Positions 17,673 through 29,584 of a stretch of 64,000 nucleotides of DNA are shown piece by piece. The stretch is from Actinomycetes bacterium. Its GTDB lineage: Bacteria > Actinomycetota > Acidimicrobiia > Acidimicrobiales > Ilumatobacteraceae. Position numbers and translations under genes: made by a program. The DNA lies in the NCBI GenBank assembly GCA_029782355.1, contig JAKOUY010000031.1, forward strand, positions 186,001-250,000. Direction: 5' to 3'. Each line of letters begins with the position of its first letter. The first letter of the stretch is position 1. The notes under the pieces are model-generated. The model searched no databases. It saw only the letters and a program-made list of their open reading frames with translations, and had not been told where the DNA came from.

Positions 17673-17674
17673 GG

Positions 17675-17763
17675 CGCTCCCTTCGCTGGCATTACCCAGT
17701 GCAGGTTCGTGGGTCGGTGGCAGCAGCCACCCTCTCAGCCCGCTGTCGGCGAGCTCCCCAGGT
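17675..17763 (-). promoter_or_regulatory. TPP (thi-box) riboswitch
   Basis: Read on the minus strand, the leader contains the thi-box elements in order: GGGGAGC, then GGCTGAGAGG (CUGAGA), GACCCACGAACCTG and CTGGGTAATGCCAGCGAAGGGAG. These are the two TPP-sensing helices and the closing P1 strand. The final GGGAG is also the ribosome binding site of thiN four bases further on, so control is probably at translation initiation. The element begins immediately downstream of the CDF exporter gene on the same strand. Its promoter was not identified and may lie inside that gene. Confidence 0.93.
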
Positions 17764-17780
17764 TCGGTTTCGGGGTGAGC

Positions 17781-18728
17781 CTACCCGTCGCGCCCGGCCG
17801 CCGAGCGCATGATGTCCGGCTCGATGTACACGGTGGTGGCGCTGGGCACCGCCTGGCGCAGGCGGACCTCGGCGGCATCGATGGCCGCGGCGATGTGGGC
17901 GGCGTCGAAGCCGTGGTCGAAGTCGATCTTCGCCGCCACCAGCAGGGTCTCCGGCGAGAGGTGCATGGTCCGCAGGTGGATCAGGCTGTTGACGTCGGGG
18001 CTGTCGGTCAGCGAGGCGACGATCGCCGACTGGATGTCGTCGGCCGCGGCCTCCCCGATCAGCAGGCCCTTCATCTCGATGGCCAGGACGATCGCCACGA
18101 CCACCAGCAGGATGCCGATGACGATCGACCCACCGGCGTCCCAGCGCGGGTTGCCGGTGACCTCGGCCAGGGTCAGCCCACCCAGCGCGGCGATCAGGCC
18201 GAGCTCGGCGCTGACGTCTTCCAGCAGCACCACGGGCAGCTCGGGGATCTTCGAGTGGCGGATGAACCCCCACCACGACTGGCCGGCCGGCTTGACGGCC
18301 CGAGACTCGCGCACCGCGGTGCGCAGCGACATGCTCTCCAGGACGATGGCGATGGCGAGGATCAGGTAGGCGACGGCGGCGTTGTCGATGGCATGTGGGT
18401 GGCGCAGCTTGTCGATGCCCTCGTAGATGGCGAACAGGCCGCCCATGCTGAAGAGCACGAGGGCGACGACGAACGCCCAGAAGTAGCGCTCCGGTCCGTA
18501 GCCGAAGGGGTGGGCGGCGTCGGCCGGGCGCCGGCCGCGTTTGGAGCCCAGCATCAGCAAGCCCTGGTTGCCGGTGTCCGCCAGGGAGTGGCCGGATTCG
18601 GCCAGCAGCCCTGCCGAGCGGGTGATCAGGAAGCCGACGAACTTGGCGACGGCGATCCCCAGGTTGGCGAAGAACGCGGCGACGATCGCCTTGCGACTGC
18701 CCTCGTGCATCCGCACAGGTTGGCACAT
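17781..18728 (-). CDS. Cation diffusion facilitator (CDF) metal exporter
   Basis: The 315-residue protein has six membrane segments and a C-terminal cytoplasmic domain. The TM2 metal site is seen in LAESGHSLADTGNQ (His and Asp four apart). The TM5 site reads LLEDVSAELG, with Asp and Glu in place of the more common His/Asp pair. The C-terminal domain from about residue 225 includes LRTMHLSPETLLVAAKIDFD. Members export Zn, Fe, Mn or Cd in exchange for protons; the metal cannot be told here. Start ATG 18728 is used, but ATG 18710, beginning MHEGSRKAI, is just as likely. Confidence 0.87.
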   Translation of the reverse strand: MCQPVRMHEGSRKAIVAAFFANLGIAVAKFVGFLITRSAGLLAESGHSLADTGNQGLLMLGSKRGRRPADAAHPFGYGPERYFWAFVVALVLFSMGGLFAIYEGIDKLRHPHAIDNAAVAYLILAIAIVLESMSLRTAVRESRAVKPAGQSWWGFIRHSKIPELPVVLLEDVSAELGLIAALGGLTLAEVTGNPRWDAGGSIVIGILLVVVAIVLAIEMKGLLIGEAAADDIQSAIVASLTDSPDVNSLIHLRTMHLSPETLLVAAKIDFDHGFDAAHIAAAIDAAEVRLRQAVPSATTVYIEPDIMRSAAGRDG

Positions 18729-18733
18729 AGCCT
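18728..18733 (+). promoter_or_regulatory. Probable -10 box of leaderless nfuA
   Basis: TAGCCT ends six bases before the nfuA ATG at 18740 and there is no Shine-Dalgarno sequence between them. The spacing is that of an actinobacterial promoter whose transcript starts at the first codon. The box overlaps the start codon of the divergent CDF gene if ATG 18728 is used there. Confidence 0.5.
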
Positions 18734-18739
18734 GGCGAG

Positions 18740-19360
18740 ATGACCGCGCCCGGTGACCCGATCATCACGGTCACGCCGGCCGCCCTCGGCGAGTTGGTCC
18801 GGCTGCGCGCCGAGGAGCCCGACGGTGACACCCTCGGTCTGGCCCTGCAGGTGGTCAGCGAGCCCGGTGAGGCCTTCCGCTACGACCTGGCCTTCGAGAC
18901 GGTCACGACCGCGGCGTTCACCGACGAGGTCCGCACCCACCGCCACGAGGACCTGGCCCTGAAGGTGATCATCCCCGCCAAGGACCTCGACGCCCTCCAG
19001 GGTGCGACGCTCGACCACACGGATCGCCAGGGGTTGGTGATCCGCAACCCGAATCGCCCGGCGCCGCCGGTGGCCGACGGCTTGACCAGCGACGACGAGC
19101 TCAGCGAGCAGGTCCGCCGGCTGGTCGACGACGAGGTCAACCCGGCGCTCGCCGCCCACGGCGGCTTCGTCACCTACGTCGGCCACGACGGCGAGGGCAC
19201 CGCCTACCTGACCATGGGCGGCGGATGCCACGGCTGCTCGATGAGCAAGATGACCATGCTCGACGGCGTGCAGACGATGATCGTCGACCAGCTGCCGGCC
19301 ATCGAGCGGGTCCGTGACCTCACCGACCACACCACCGGCGAGAACCCCTACTACCGATAG
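18740..19360 (+). CDS. nfuA: NfuA-type iron-sulfur cluster carrier protein
   Basis: The 206-residue protein has an N-terminal degenerate HesB/IscA-like domain (about residues 8-105) lacking the Cys ligands, then a NifU C-terminal domain (about 120-200). The latter holds the cluster-binding CHGC motif at Cys163 and Cys166 in GGGCHGCSMSK. This two-domain arrangement is that of NfuA, which carries a 4Fe-4S cluster to target enzymes. Start ATG 18740 follows a leaderless-type TAGCCT box. The 3' end overlaps the convergent PLP enzyme by 10 bases. Confidence 0.92.
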   Translation: MTAPGDPIITVTPAALGELVRLRAEEPDGDTLGLALQVVSEPGEAFRYDLAFETVTTAAFTDEVRTHRHEDLALKVIIPAKDLDALQGATLDHTDRQGLVIRNPNRPAPPVADGLTSDDELSEQVRRLVDDEVNPALAAHGGFVTYVGHDGEGTAYLTMGGGCHGCSMSKMTMLDGVQTMIVDQLPAIERVRDLTDHTTGENPYYR

Positions 19361-20556
19361 TCGTCCGGCCGGGCGTCCAGCGCGCCGACGAGATCCTCGA
19401 CCAGGTCGTCGGGATCCTCCAAGCCGACGCTGATCCGCAGCAGCCCCGCGGTCACCCCGCAGGCCGTGGCCTCCGCCGGCGTCAGGCTGGCGTGGGTGCT
19501 GGTCGCCGGGTGGCACACCAGCGTCTCCGGCCCGCCGAGCGACGTGGCCACCCGGGCCAGGCGGAGGTGGTCGAGGAACGCGCTCGCCGCCGGGCGCCCG
19601 CCGTGCAGGTCGACGGCCAGCATCGACCCGAAGCTGGTCATCTGGGTGGCGGCCAGGGCGTGCTGGGGATGGTCGGGCAGCCCGGGGTAGCGGACCTCAC
19701 CGACGGCCGTGTGCCCGGCGAGGGCGTCGGCCAGCCGCCTGGCGGTGGTTGCCTGGCGCTGCAGGCGGACGTCGAGGGTGCGGACACCGCGCAGGGCGTT
19801 CAGCGCGTCGAAGGGCGACGGGGTGGCCCCGTGGAGCACCCCGTAGGCCCAGATGGCGTCGAGCAGTTCCGCCTCACCGGCCACCACGCCGAGCGTGGCG
19901 TCGTTGTGCCCGGCGATGCCCTTGGTGGCCGAGTGCAGCGAGAGGTGGATCCCGTGGCGCAGCGGCTGCTGGCCGAGCGGCGTGGCCAGCGTCGAGTCGA
20001 CCACGGTGAACGGACCGCGCAGCCTGCCGAGCTCGTCGAGGTCGACCAGGTCGAGGCGCGGGTTGGACGGGGTCTCGGCGACCACCAGCATCGTCCGGCC
20101 GGGGCGGACGGCCTCGGCGAACGCTCCGGGCACCGAGCCGTCGACCAGGGTGACGTCGATGCCGAAGCGCCGGCACGGGCCCTGCAGGAACGCCAGCGTG
20201 CCGGCGTAGAGCTGGCGCTGGGCGACGACGTGGTCGCCGGCGCTGCACAGTGCCAGCACCACGGTGGCCACCGCGCCCATCCCGCTGGCGAAGGCCAGGG
20301 CGCTCTCGGCTCCCTCCAGGTCGGCGACGGCGTCCTCGAAGGCTCGGACGGTCGGGTTGGCGTAGCGGCTGTAGAACTGGGCGCCGCGTGCGGCCGTGGC
20401 CCGGCGGTTGGCATCGTCCAGCCCGGCTGCCTCCCAGGTGCTGGTGGCCCACAGCGGGGTGGACAGCGAGCGGTCGTTGGCCGCCCGCCCGGCCTCGACG
20501 GCCCGGGTCGCCGGCCGGCGCGGCGGGCGCGGGTCGGGGTCGGGCACGGCGGACAT
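19351..20556 (-). CDS. Cys/Met metabolism PLP enzyme (cystathionine gamma-synthase / lyase family)
   Basis: The 401-residue protein is a PLP-dependent enzyme of the trans-sulfuration family. The Schiff-base lysine is Lys212 in SLHSATKGIAGHND, and YSRYANPTVRAFE near residue 63 and ASGMGA near 90 are family blocks. Such enzymes are cystathionine gamma-synthase, cystathionine lyases, methionine gamma-lyase or O-acylhomoserine sulfhydrylase, and the sequence does not decide between them by eye. It starts 12 bases after the glnD stop on the same strand, so it is probably the last gene of the amtB-glnB-glnD operon. Confidence 0.87.
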   Translation of the reverse strand: MSAVPDPDPRPPRRPATRAVEAGRAANDRSLSTPLWATSTWEAAGLDDANRRATAARGAQFYSRYANPTVRAFEDAVADLEGAESALAFASGMGAVATVVLALCSAGDHVVAQRQLYAGTLAFLQGPCRRFGIDVTLVDGSVPGAFAEAVRPGRTMLVVAETPSNPRLDLVDLDELGRLRGPFTVVDSTLATPLGQQPLRHGIHLSLHSATKGIAGHNDATLGVVAGEAELLDAIWAYGVLHGATPSPFDALNALRGVRTLDVRLQRQATTARRLADALAGHTAVGEVRYPGLPDHPQHALAATQMTSFGSMLAVDLHGGRPAASAFLDHLRLARVATSLGGPETLVCHPATSTHASLTPAEATACGVTAGLLRISVGLEDPDDLVEDLVGALDARPDDYR

Positions 20557-20568
20557 GGTAGTGAGCGG

Positions 20569-24447
<3,879 letters not shown>

Positions 24448-24493
24448 CCACCCCTCCTCGCGCCGTGCGCGTCGGGCAGCCTGGCGAGGGAGT

Positions 24494-24509
24494 GTTTCGG
24501 CGATGTTTC
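24494..24509 (-). promoter_or_regulatory. GAAAC-N6-GAAAC direct repeat upstream of amtB
   Basis: On the minus strand, about 50 bases before the amtB ATG, two GAAAC pentamers are separated by six bases. An 11-base period of GAAAC elements is part of the actinobacterial GlnR box, but the alternating GTNAC half-sites of the full box are not visible. It is a candidate nitrogen-control site only. Confidence 0.4.
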
Positions 24510-24557
24510 CGACGTGCGAGCGGGAGATGAACTCTGCCCGGCCGGGGTGGCGGGCCC

Positions 24558-24563
24558 TAGGCT
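24558..24563 (+). promoter_or_regulatory. Probable -10 box of a leaderless SDR gene
   Basis: TAGGCT ends six bases before ATG 24570 and no ribosome binding site is present. The arrangement matches the leaderless starts seen repeatedly in this window. Confidence 0.45.
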
Positions 24564-24569
24564 CCGGCG

Positions 24570-25382
24570 ATGCCGCTCGACGCCCGACTTGCCGCGGCCT
24601 TCGCCCTCGACGGGCGGGTCGCCGTGGTCACCGGATCGGCCGGTGGCCTCGGGCTGGCGACGGCGCGGATGCTGGCCCGGGCCGGAGCCCGGGTGGTGCT
24701 GGCGGACCTCGACGCCCTCGCCGTGGCCCGACGGGTCGACGAACTGGGGGCCGAGGGACTGGCCGCATCGGGCGGCCCGCTGGACGTCACCGATCGTGAG
24801 GCGGTCGACCGCTTCGCCGACGGCGTCGTCGAGCGTCTCGGGCGGCTCGACGTGTGGGTCAACAACGCCGCGGTCATCAGCGACGTGACCCCCTCCACGG
24901 TCGACGAGGCCGATCTCGATCGGGTCCTGGCGGTGAACTTCAAGGGGGTCGTGTTCGGCAGCCAGGCTGCGGCGCGGCACATGCGCGCCGCCGGTCGGGG
25001 CAGCATCGTCAACCTGACGTCCGGCGCGGTGGACATCCCGATGGGCTGGGTGGCGTCGTACAGCACGTCGAAGGCTGCCGCCCATCAGTTCACCCGGTCG
25101 CTGGCCGTCGAGCTGGCACCGGCCGGGGTCCGGGTCAATGCCGTGGCCCCGGGATGGGTGCTGACCCCGATGAACGAGCGGCACATCCGCCAGGCCGATG
25201 GGGTGGTGCGGGCCGAGGACCGCGAGCGTCTCACCGCCGAGCGGGTGCGCGGCATCCCCCTTGGGCGGGCCGGGCAGCCCGACGACATCGCCTACGCCGT
25301 GCTGTTCCTGGCCGGGGAGGCGTCGGCGTTCATGACCGGATCGACGTTGCGGCCCAACGGAGGGATGACGATGCCATGGTGA
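24570..25382 (+). CDS. Short-chain dehydrogenase/reductase
   Basis: The 270-residue classical SDR has the cofactor motif TGSAGGLGLA near residue 21, NNAA near 98, and the catalytic Ser, Tyr and Lys in LTSGAVDIPMGWVASYSTSK. A C-terminal block GIPLGRAGQPDDIAYAVLFL is typical of oligomeric FabG-like enzymes. It would reduce or oxidise an alcohol/ketone pair with NAD(P). The gene overlaps the next by seven bases, so the two probably act together, but no substrate clue is present. Confidence 0.87.
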   Translation: MPLDARLAAAFALDGRVAVVTGSAGGLGLATARMLARAGARVVLADLDALAVARRVDELGAEGLAASGGPLDVTDREAVDRFADGVVERLGRLDVWVNNAAVISDVTPSTVDEADLDRVLAVNFKGVVFGSQAAARHMRAAGRGSIVNLTSGAVDIPMGWVASYSTSKAAAHQFTRSLAVELAPAGVRVNAVAPGWVLTPMNERHIRQADGVVRAEDRERLTAERVRGIPLGRAGQPDDIAYAVLFLAGEASAFMTGSTLRPNGGMTMPW

Positions 25383-26308
25383 CGACGGAAACCTCGGTCG
25401 CGGCGCTGCGCGGGGCGCGAGTGCTGGTCACCGGGCCGGCCGGGCAGATCGCCTTCGACCTGTGTGCCCGCCTGGCTCAGCACAACGAGGTGTGGGGCGT
25501 GGCCCGCTTCAGCGTGCCGGGGAGCCGGGAGCGATGCGAGGCGATCGGCGTGCGCACGGTGGTGGCCGATCTCGGCGGGGACGATCTCGACGCCCTGCCC
25601 GGCGGCATCGACCATGTCCTGCACCTCGCCGCCGACCAGTCCCCCGGGCAGGACTACGACGCGGCGATCCGGGCCAACGCCGAGGGGACCGGGCGGCTGA
25701 TGGCGCGCTACCGCGACGTCGCCTCGATCCTGGTGATGAGCACCCACAGCGTCTACGCCCCGCACGAGGACCCGCTGCACGTGTTCGTCGAGACCGACCC
25801 GCTCGGTGACCTGAAGCCGGCCCATGCACCGACCTACAGCGTGTCCAAGCTGATGCAGGAGGGCGTGGCGCGGACGTGCGCCCGGCTGTTCGGAGTGCCG
25901 ACGGTGATCGCCCGGATGAACGCGTCCTACGGCCCGAGCGGTGGGTTGCCCGTGCTCCACCTCCGGGCGATGGCCGCCGGTGGCACCGTGACCACACGCT
26001 GGGACCCATGCCCCTACATGCCGATCCACGCCGACGACATCGCCGCCCACACGCCCGGGTTGTTGGCGCTGGCCTCGACCCCGGCGACGATCGTCAACTG
26101 GGCCGGGGACGAGGTGGTCAGCCCGCAGGACTGGGTTCCGTACATGGCCGACCTGCTGGGGATCGAGCCGCGCCTGCAGGTGGTGGTCACGCCGGGCACG
26201 CTGCGCGGCTCGGTGGCGGACAACTCACGGCGCCTGGCCGCAGCCGGGCCGTGCCGGGTGCCGTGGCGCGAGGGCCTCGCCGCGTGCGTGGCCGACCTGC
26301 GGGAATAG
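25376..26308 (+). CDS. NAD-dependent epimerase/dehydratase family protein
   Basis: The 310-residue extended SDR opens with LVTGPAGQIAFDLC, a variant of the TGxxGxxG motif. The active site is Ser in VMSTHSVYAPHED and Tyr-x3-Lys in TYSVSKLMQEG. Such proteins act on nucleotide sugars or, in other branches, reduce hydroxy-ketones or lactones. ATG 25376 was chosen; GTG 25379 is the next codon. It overlaps the SDR gene and is followed after 28 bases by the pirin gene. Substrate unknown. Confidence 0.85.
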   Translation: MVTTETSVAALRGARVLVTGPAGQIAFDLCARLAQHNEVWGVARFSVPGSRERCEAIGVRTVVADLGGDDLDALPGGIDHVLHLAADQSPGQDYDAAIRANAEGTGRLMARYRDVASILVMSTHSVYAPHEDPLHVFVETDPLGDLKPAHAPTYSVSKLMQEGVARTCARLFGVPTVIARMNASYGPSGGLPVLHLRAMAAGGTVTTRWDPCPYMPIHADDIAAHTPGLLALASTPATIVNWAGDEVVSPQDWVPYMADLLGIEPRLQVVVTPGTLRGSVADNSRRLAAAGPCRVPWREGLAACVADLRE

Positions 26309-26336
26309 CGCTGCCGGGCGCGGCGTTGGATCCGGC

Positions 26337-27224
26337 ATGACGGTTGACATGTCAACAAGATCTCGGAGCGTCGTCCAGGTGACCCGCGGTGCCGGCTTCC
26401 ACTGGGTGGGCGACGGGTTCTACGTGACCCAGGTGATCCCCGGTCCGTACGACCTGACCCGGGCCGCCGACCCGTTCCTGATGATGGATTACCACGCCCC
26501 CTACCACTACGCCCCGACCGACACCCCGCGTGGCGTCGGCGTGCACCCCCATCGTGGCTTCGAGACCGTGACCCTGGCGTTCGAGGGATCGGTCGCCCAC
26601 CACGACTCCACGGGCGCCGGCGGGGTCATCCATCCGGGCGACGTGCAGTGGATGACGGCGGCCAGCGGGGTGCTCCACCAGGAGTACCACGAGGCCGAGT
26701 GGGCCCGCCGCGGCGGCACGTTCCACATGATGCAGCTGTGGGTCAACCTGCCGGCCGCCCACAAGATGGATCCGCCGCGCTACCAGGCCTTGACCGCCGA
26801 CCGGATGGGCCGAGTCGACCTGCCCGGTGGGGGCGTGGTCACGCTCGTCGCCGGCTCCCTCGGCGATGCCACGGGACCGGCGCAGACCGTCACCCCGATC
26901 GAGCTGTGGGACGTCCGTCTGACGCCGAGCGAGACGGCAGAGCTGGCCGTGCCGGTGTCGCACCACGCGATGGTCTTCGTCCTCGACGGGCAGGTGACCG
27001 CAGCGGGCTCGACGATCGCCGCGCAGCACCTGGCGCTGTTCGACCACGATGGTGCGGCGCTGGTGCTGACGGCCGGGGGCGAGGGCTGCCGGTTCGTCGT
27101 CCTCGCCGGCGAGCCGATCGACGAGCCGATCGCCAGCTACGGCCCGTTCGTGATGAACACGCGGGACGAGTTGATCCAGGCCGTCGACGACTTCAACGCC
27201 GGCCGCTTCGGGCGGATCGGCTAG
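26337..27224 (+). CDS. Pirin family protein (quercetinase-like bicupin)
   Basis: The 295-residue bicupin has the pirin metal ligands. Two His are in GVHPHRGFETV, and the third His and the Glu are in SGVLHQEYHE of the first cupin. The second cupin, after residue 165, lacks such ligands. Pirins are iron proteins with quercetin dioxygenase or redox-sensor activity. ATG 26337 is used, but ATG 26349, in the middle of a 14-bp palindrome, is in frame and gives a protein four residues shorter. The stop shares CTAG with the stop of the convergent mrp gene. Confidence 0.9.
   Translation: MTVDMSTRSRSVVQVTRGAGFHWVGDGFYVTQVIPGPYDLTRAADPFLMMDYHAPYHYAPTDTPRGVGVHPHRGFETVTLAFEGSVAHHDSTGAGGVIHPGDVQWMTAASGVLHQEYHEAEWARRGGTFHMMQLWVNLPAAHKMDPPRYQALTADRMGRVDLPGGGVVTLVAGSLGDATGPAQTVTPIELWDVRLTPSETAELAVPVSHHAMVFVLDGQVTAAGSTIAAQHLALFDHDGAALVLTAGGEGCRFVVLAGEPIDEPIASYGPFVMNTRDELIQAVDDFNAGRFGRIG
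26343..26356. promoter_or_regulatory. 14-bp perfect palindrome at the pirin start
   Basis: GTTGACATGTCAAC is an exact inverted repeat that contains the in-frame ATG at 26349. TTGACATGTCAA-like palindromes are typical MarR-family operators. No regulator gene is adjacent, so the protein that would bind here is unknown. Confidence 0.5.
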
Positions 27225-28372
27225 CTGACGGTCAGTTCGGGTCGGAAGATCTTGCGCGGCTTCATCGCCACGATCGCCCGGGCGATGTCGTGGAAGGCCC
27301 GTCCGGCCTCGCTGTCGGGGGCCACGGCGGCGATCGGCCGACCGTCGTCGCCGCCCTCACGGAGCGCCGGCACCAGCGGGAGCTGACCGAGCAGGGGAAC
27401 GCCCAGCTCGTCGGCCAGCTCGCCGCCGCCACCCGAGCCGAAGATCTCGTAGCGGGTGCCATCGTTGCCGGTGAACCAGCTCATGTTCTCGATGACGCCG
27501 CGCACCGGGAGGTGCACCTTGGCGGCCATCGCCGCCGAGAGCCGGGCAACCTTCTGGGCGGCCGGCTGCGGCGTGGTGACCACGACCACCTCGCCCTGGG
27601 GCAGGTACTGGCTGAGGCTGAGGGCGATGTCGCCGGTGCCCGGCGGCATGTCGATCAACAGGAAGTCGGGGTTGTCCCAGAACACGTCGGCCAGGAACTG
27701 TTCGAGCGCCTTGTGCAGCATCGGGCCGCGCCAGATCACCGCCTGGCCCTCGGGCACGAAGTAGCCGATGGAGATGCAACGCACGCCGTAGCGCTCCGGC
27801 GGGATCAGCATCTGGTCGATGACCACCGGGTCCTGGTCGGCTCCGAGCATGCGCGGGATGCTGTAGCCGTAGATGTCGGCGTCGACCACCCCGACGCGGT
27901 GGCCCTGGGCGGCGAGGGCCACGGCGAGGTTGACCGTGACCGAGGACTTGCCGACGCCGCCCTTGCCGCTGCTGATCAGCAGCGGGCGGGTCGTCGAACC
28001 GGGTTGGTTGAACGGCACGGCGCGGCCCTCGGCGTGGCCGTGCCCGGTCGCGGCGTGTTGATGGGCGTGCTGGTGACCGTCGCCGTGCAGCCGGGTGCGC
28101 AGGGCCGCTCGCTCGTCGTCGGTCATCACCGTGAAGTCGACGTGCACGGCGGTGACACCGGGCAGGGATCGCACCGCGTCTCCGACGCGCCGGTCGATCT
28201 CGTTGCGCAGCGGGCAACCGGCCACGGTGAGGGCGACCTGGACGTCGACGGCGCCGTCGGGCCCGGCCTGCGCTCGGCGGACCATGCCGAGATCGACGAT
28301 CGAGCGGCGCAGTTCGGGGTCCTCGACGGGCCGGAGCGCGTCGATCAACTGCTCGGTGGTGGGGGCGGACAT
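27221..28372 (-). CDS. mrp: Mrp/ApbC-type P-loop ATPase, iron-sulfur carrier
   Basis: The 383-residue protein has an N-terminal MIP18/DUF59 domain (residues 5-90), a His-rich linker (seven His between 96 and 113) and a MinD-like ATPase domain. The deviant Walker A GKGGVGKSS is at 136-144, and MPPGTGDIALSLSQ near 250 is the family block. At the place where many Mrp proteins carry a CPxC motif after ENMS, this one reads ENMSWFTGNDGTRYE, so the bridging cysteines are absent. It is divergent from a SufR-type regulator, which supports a role in iron-sulfur assembly. ATG 28372 follows AAAGG. Confidence 0.9.
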   Translation of the reverse strand: MSAPTTEQLIDALRPVEDPELRRSIVDLGMVRRAQAGPDGAVDVQVALTVAGCPLRNEIDRRVGDAVRSLPGVTAVHVDFTVMTDDERAALRTRLHGDGHQHAHQHAATGHGHAEGRAVPFNQPGSTTRPLLISSGKGGVGKSSVTVNLAVALAAQGHRVGVVDADIYGYSIPRMLGADQDPVVIDQMLIPPERYGVRCISIGYFVPEGQAVIWRGPMLHKALEQFLADVFWDNPDFLLIDMPPGTGDIALSLSQYLPQGEVVVVTTPQPAAQKVARLSAAMAAKVHLPVRGVIENMSWFTGNDGTRYEIFGSGGGGELADELGVPLLGQLPLVPALREGGDDGRPIAAVAPDSEAGRAFHDIARAIVAMKPRKIFRPELTVS

Positions 28373-28413
28373 GGCGACCTTTCGGGCTGCTGAATTAGCA
28401 CTACGCGTATAGG

Positions 28414-28419
28414 TAGAAT
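28414..28419 (+). promoter_or_regulatory. -10 box of the leaderless SufR-type gene
   Basis: TAGAAT is followed by six bases and then GTG 28426, with no ribosome binding site. The 53-base gap to mrp also holds CTAC-N8-GTAG (28401-28416), a possible operator half-site pair overlapping this box. Confidence 0.6.
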
Positions 28420-28425
28420 ACCGCC

Positions 28426-29154
28426 GTGCCTGACAAGCCAGCCAGCTCGACCCTGGCACCAGGGGCGTTCACGGCCACGGTGTCGGCGATCACCGACGCC
28501 TTCGGCGACCCGACCCGGCGAGGGATCTACCTGCGGGTCCGCGACGCCGACGGGGGGCTCACCGCCGCCCAGGTGGCGGAGGCCTTCGGGGTGCACCCCA
28601 ACGTCGCCCGTCATCATCTCGACAAGTTGGCGGCGGGCGGGTACGTCGATGTTGCCGTCGACCGAGCGAGCGGCGCCGGGGCCGGGCGGCCCTCGAAGCG
28701 CTATCGCTGCGTGCCACAGGCCACGGCGGACGTCCCCGTGCGGGTCGACGACCTGCTGCTCGCGCTGCTCGGTCGAGCGCTGGCGGTGCTCCCGGCCGAC
28801 CAGGTGGAGCGGCTCGCCGAGGAGGTCGGCAGCGACTTCGGCCGAGCCATGGCCGCCGGCATGCTCGGCCCGGACGTCCAGCACGGCCAGCGCAGCCTGC
28901 GCTCGGCGATGCATGCCGTGGCCGACGCGCTCACCGCCCATGGCTTCGCCGCCCACGCCGAGAGCCGCAACGACCAGTTGCGCATCGTCAACCACCACTG
29001 CCCGTTCGGCGACGTCGCCCTCGAGCACCCGGTCATCTGCGCCGTCGACCGCGGCATGGTTCGCGGCATGCTCGCCGCCCTGTACGGCGCCACCGAGGTC
29101 AGCACGGAGGCCTCCGTCGCCAATGGGGACGCCTTCTGCGCCACGGCCGTCTGA
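28426..29154 (+). CDS. SufR-type iron-sulfur cluster transcriptional regulator
   Basis: The 242-residue protein has an N-terminal winged helix (DPTRRGIYLRVRDADGG, then AEAFGVHPNVARHHLDKL) of the ArsR/DeoR-like class. In its C-terminal ligand domain, NHHCPFGDVALEHPVIC gives two Cys separated by 12 residues, the spacing seen in SufR. A third Cys sits six residues from the C-terminus (DAFCATAV). SufR holds an iron-sulfur cluster and represses suf genes when clusters are plentiful. No suf operon is in the window, but mrp lies divergently next door. The stop codon lies inside the first unit of a 16-bp tandem repeat. Confidence 0.87.
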   Translation: MPDKPASSTLAPGAFTATVSAITDAFGDPTRRGIYLRVRDADGGLTAAQVAEAFGVHPNVARHHLDKLAAGGYVDVAVDRASGAGAGRPSKRYRCVPQATADVPVRVDDLLLALLGRALAVLPADQVERLAEEVGSDFGRAMAAGMLGPDVQHGQRSLRSAMHAVADALTAHGFAAHAESRNDQLRIVNHHCPFGDVALEHPVICAVDRGMVRGMLAALYGATEVSTEASVANGDAFCATAV

Positions 29155-29225
29155 CTCTGCAGCCGTCTGACTCTGCAGCCGTCTGACTCTGCAGCCGTCT
29201 GACCCTGCAGCCGTCGGACCCTGCA
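29146..29225. repeat. Five 16-bp tandem repeats across the regulator stop codon
   Basis: The unit GCCGTCTGACTCTGCA occurs five times in register from 29146. The last two copies have one and two changes. The first unit contains the TGA stop of the upstream gene, so each copy repeats the stop in the same frame order. Each unit junction makes a CTGCAG site. Confidence 0.9.
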
Positions 29226-29338
29226 GCCGGGGCGACCCCGTTCGCATCCCGTTCGCATGGCTCGTCCCGGCCTGCCTCCCGCGGGCCTGCACCGTGGTGA
29301 ACGGCGGCCGACGGGCGCCCGCCGACCGATCACGCCTC

Positions 29339-29584
29339 CCTGTCGAATCGTCCGTGACGAAACCACCGCGCCCCGCCCCGCCCCGCCGCGCCTCCGCCGC
29401 CCGCGGCCCCTGTCGAATCGTCCGTCACGGAACCTCGCGGGAGACGGCCATCCCGTCTCCTGTCGAATCGTCGGTGACGAAACCTGGCGGGAGATGCCCG
29501 TCCCGTCCCCTGTCGAATCGTCGGTGACGAAACCTCGGGGGAGACGGCCATCCCGTCTCCTGTCGAATCGTCGGTGACGAAACC
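29339..29584. repeat. Five 26-bp direct repeats, four of them at exact 50-bp period
   Basis: A core beginning CCTGTCGAATCGTC and ending ACGAAACC starts at 29339, 29409, 29459, 29509 and 29559. The core contains a small inverted repeat TCGTC-N3-GACGA. The 24-bp spacers of copies 2-4 are also similar to each other and can fold, for example GGAGACGG paired with CCGTCTCC. The conserved spacers make this a tandem array rather than a CRISPR. It fills most of the intergenic gap 29155-30047. Confidence 0.9.

Noticed and set aside
24494-24509. A full GlnR box upstream of amtB
   Set aside because: Only the GAAAC half-sites are visible; the GTNAC partners at 11-base spacing are missing. It is kept only as a weak candidate site.
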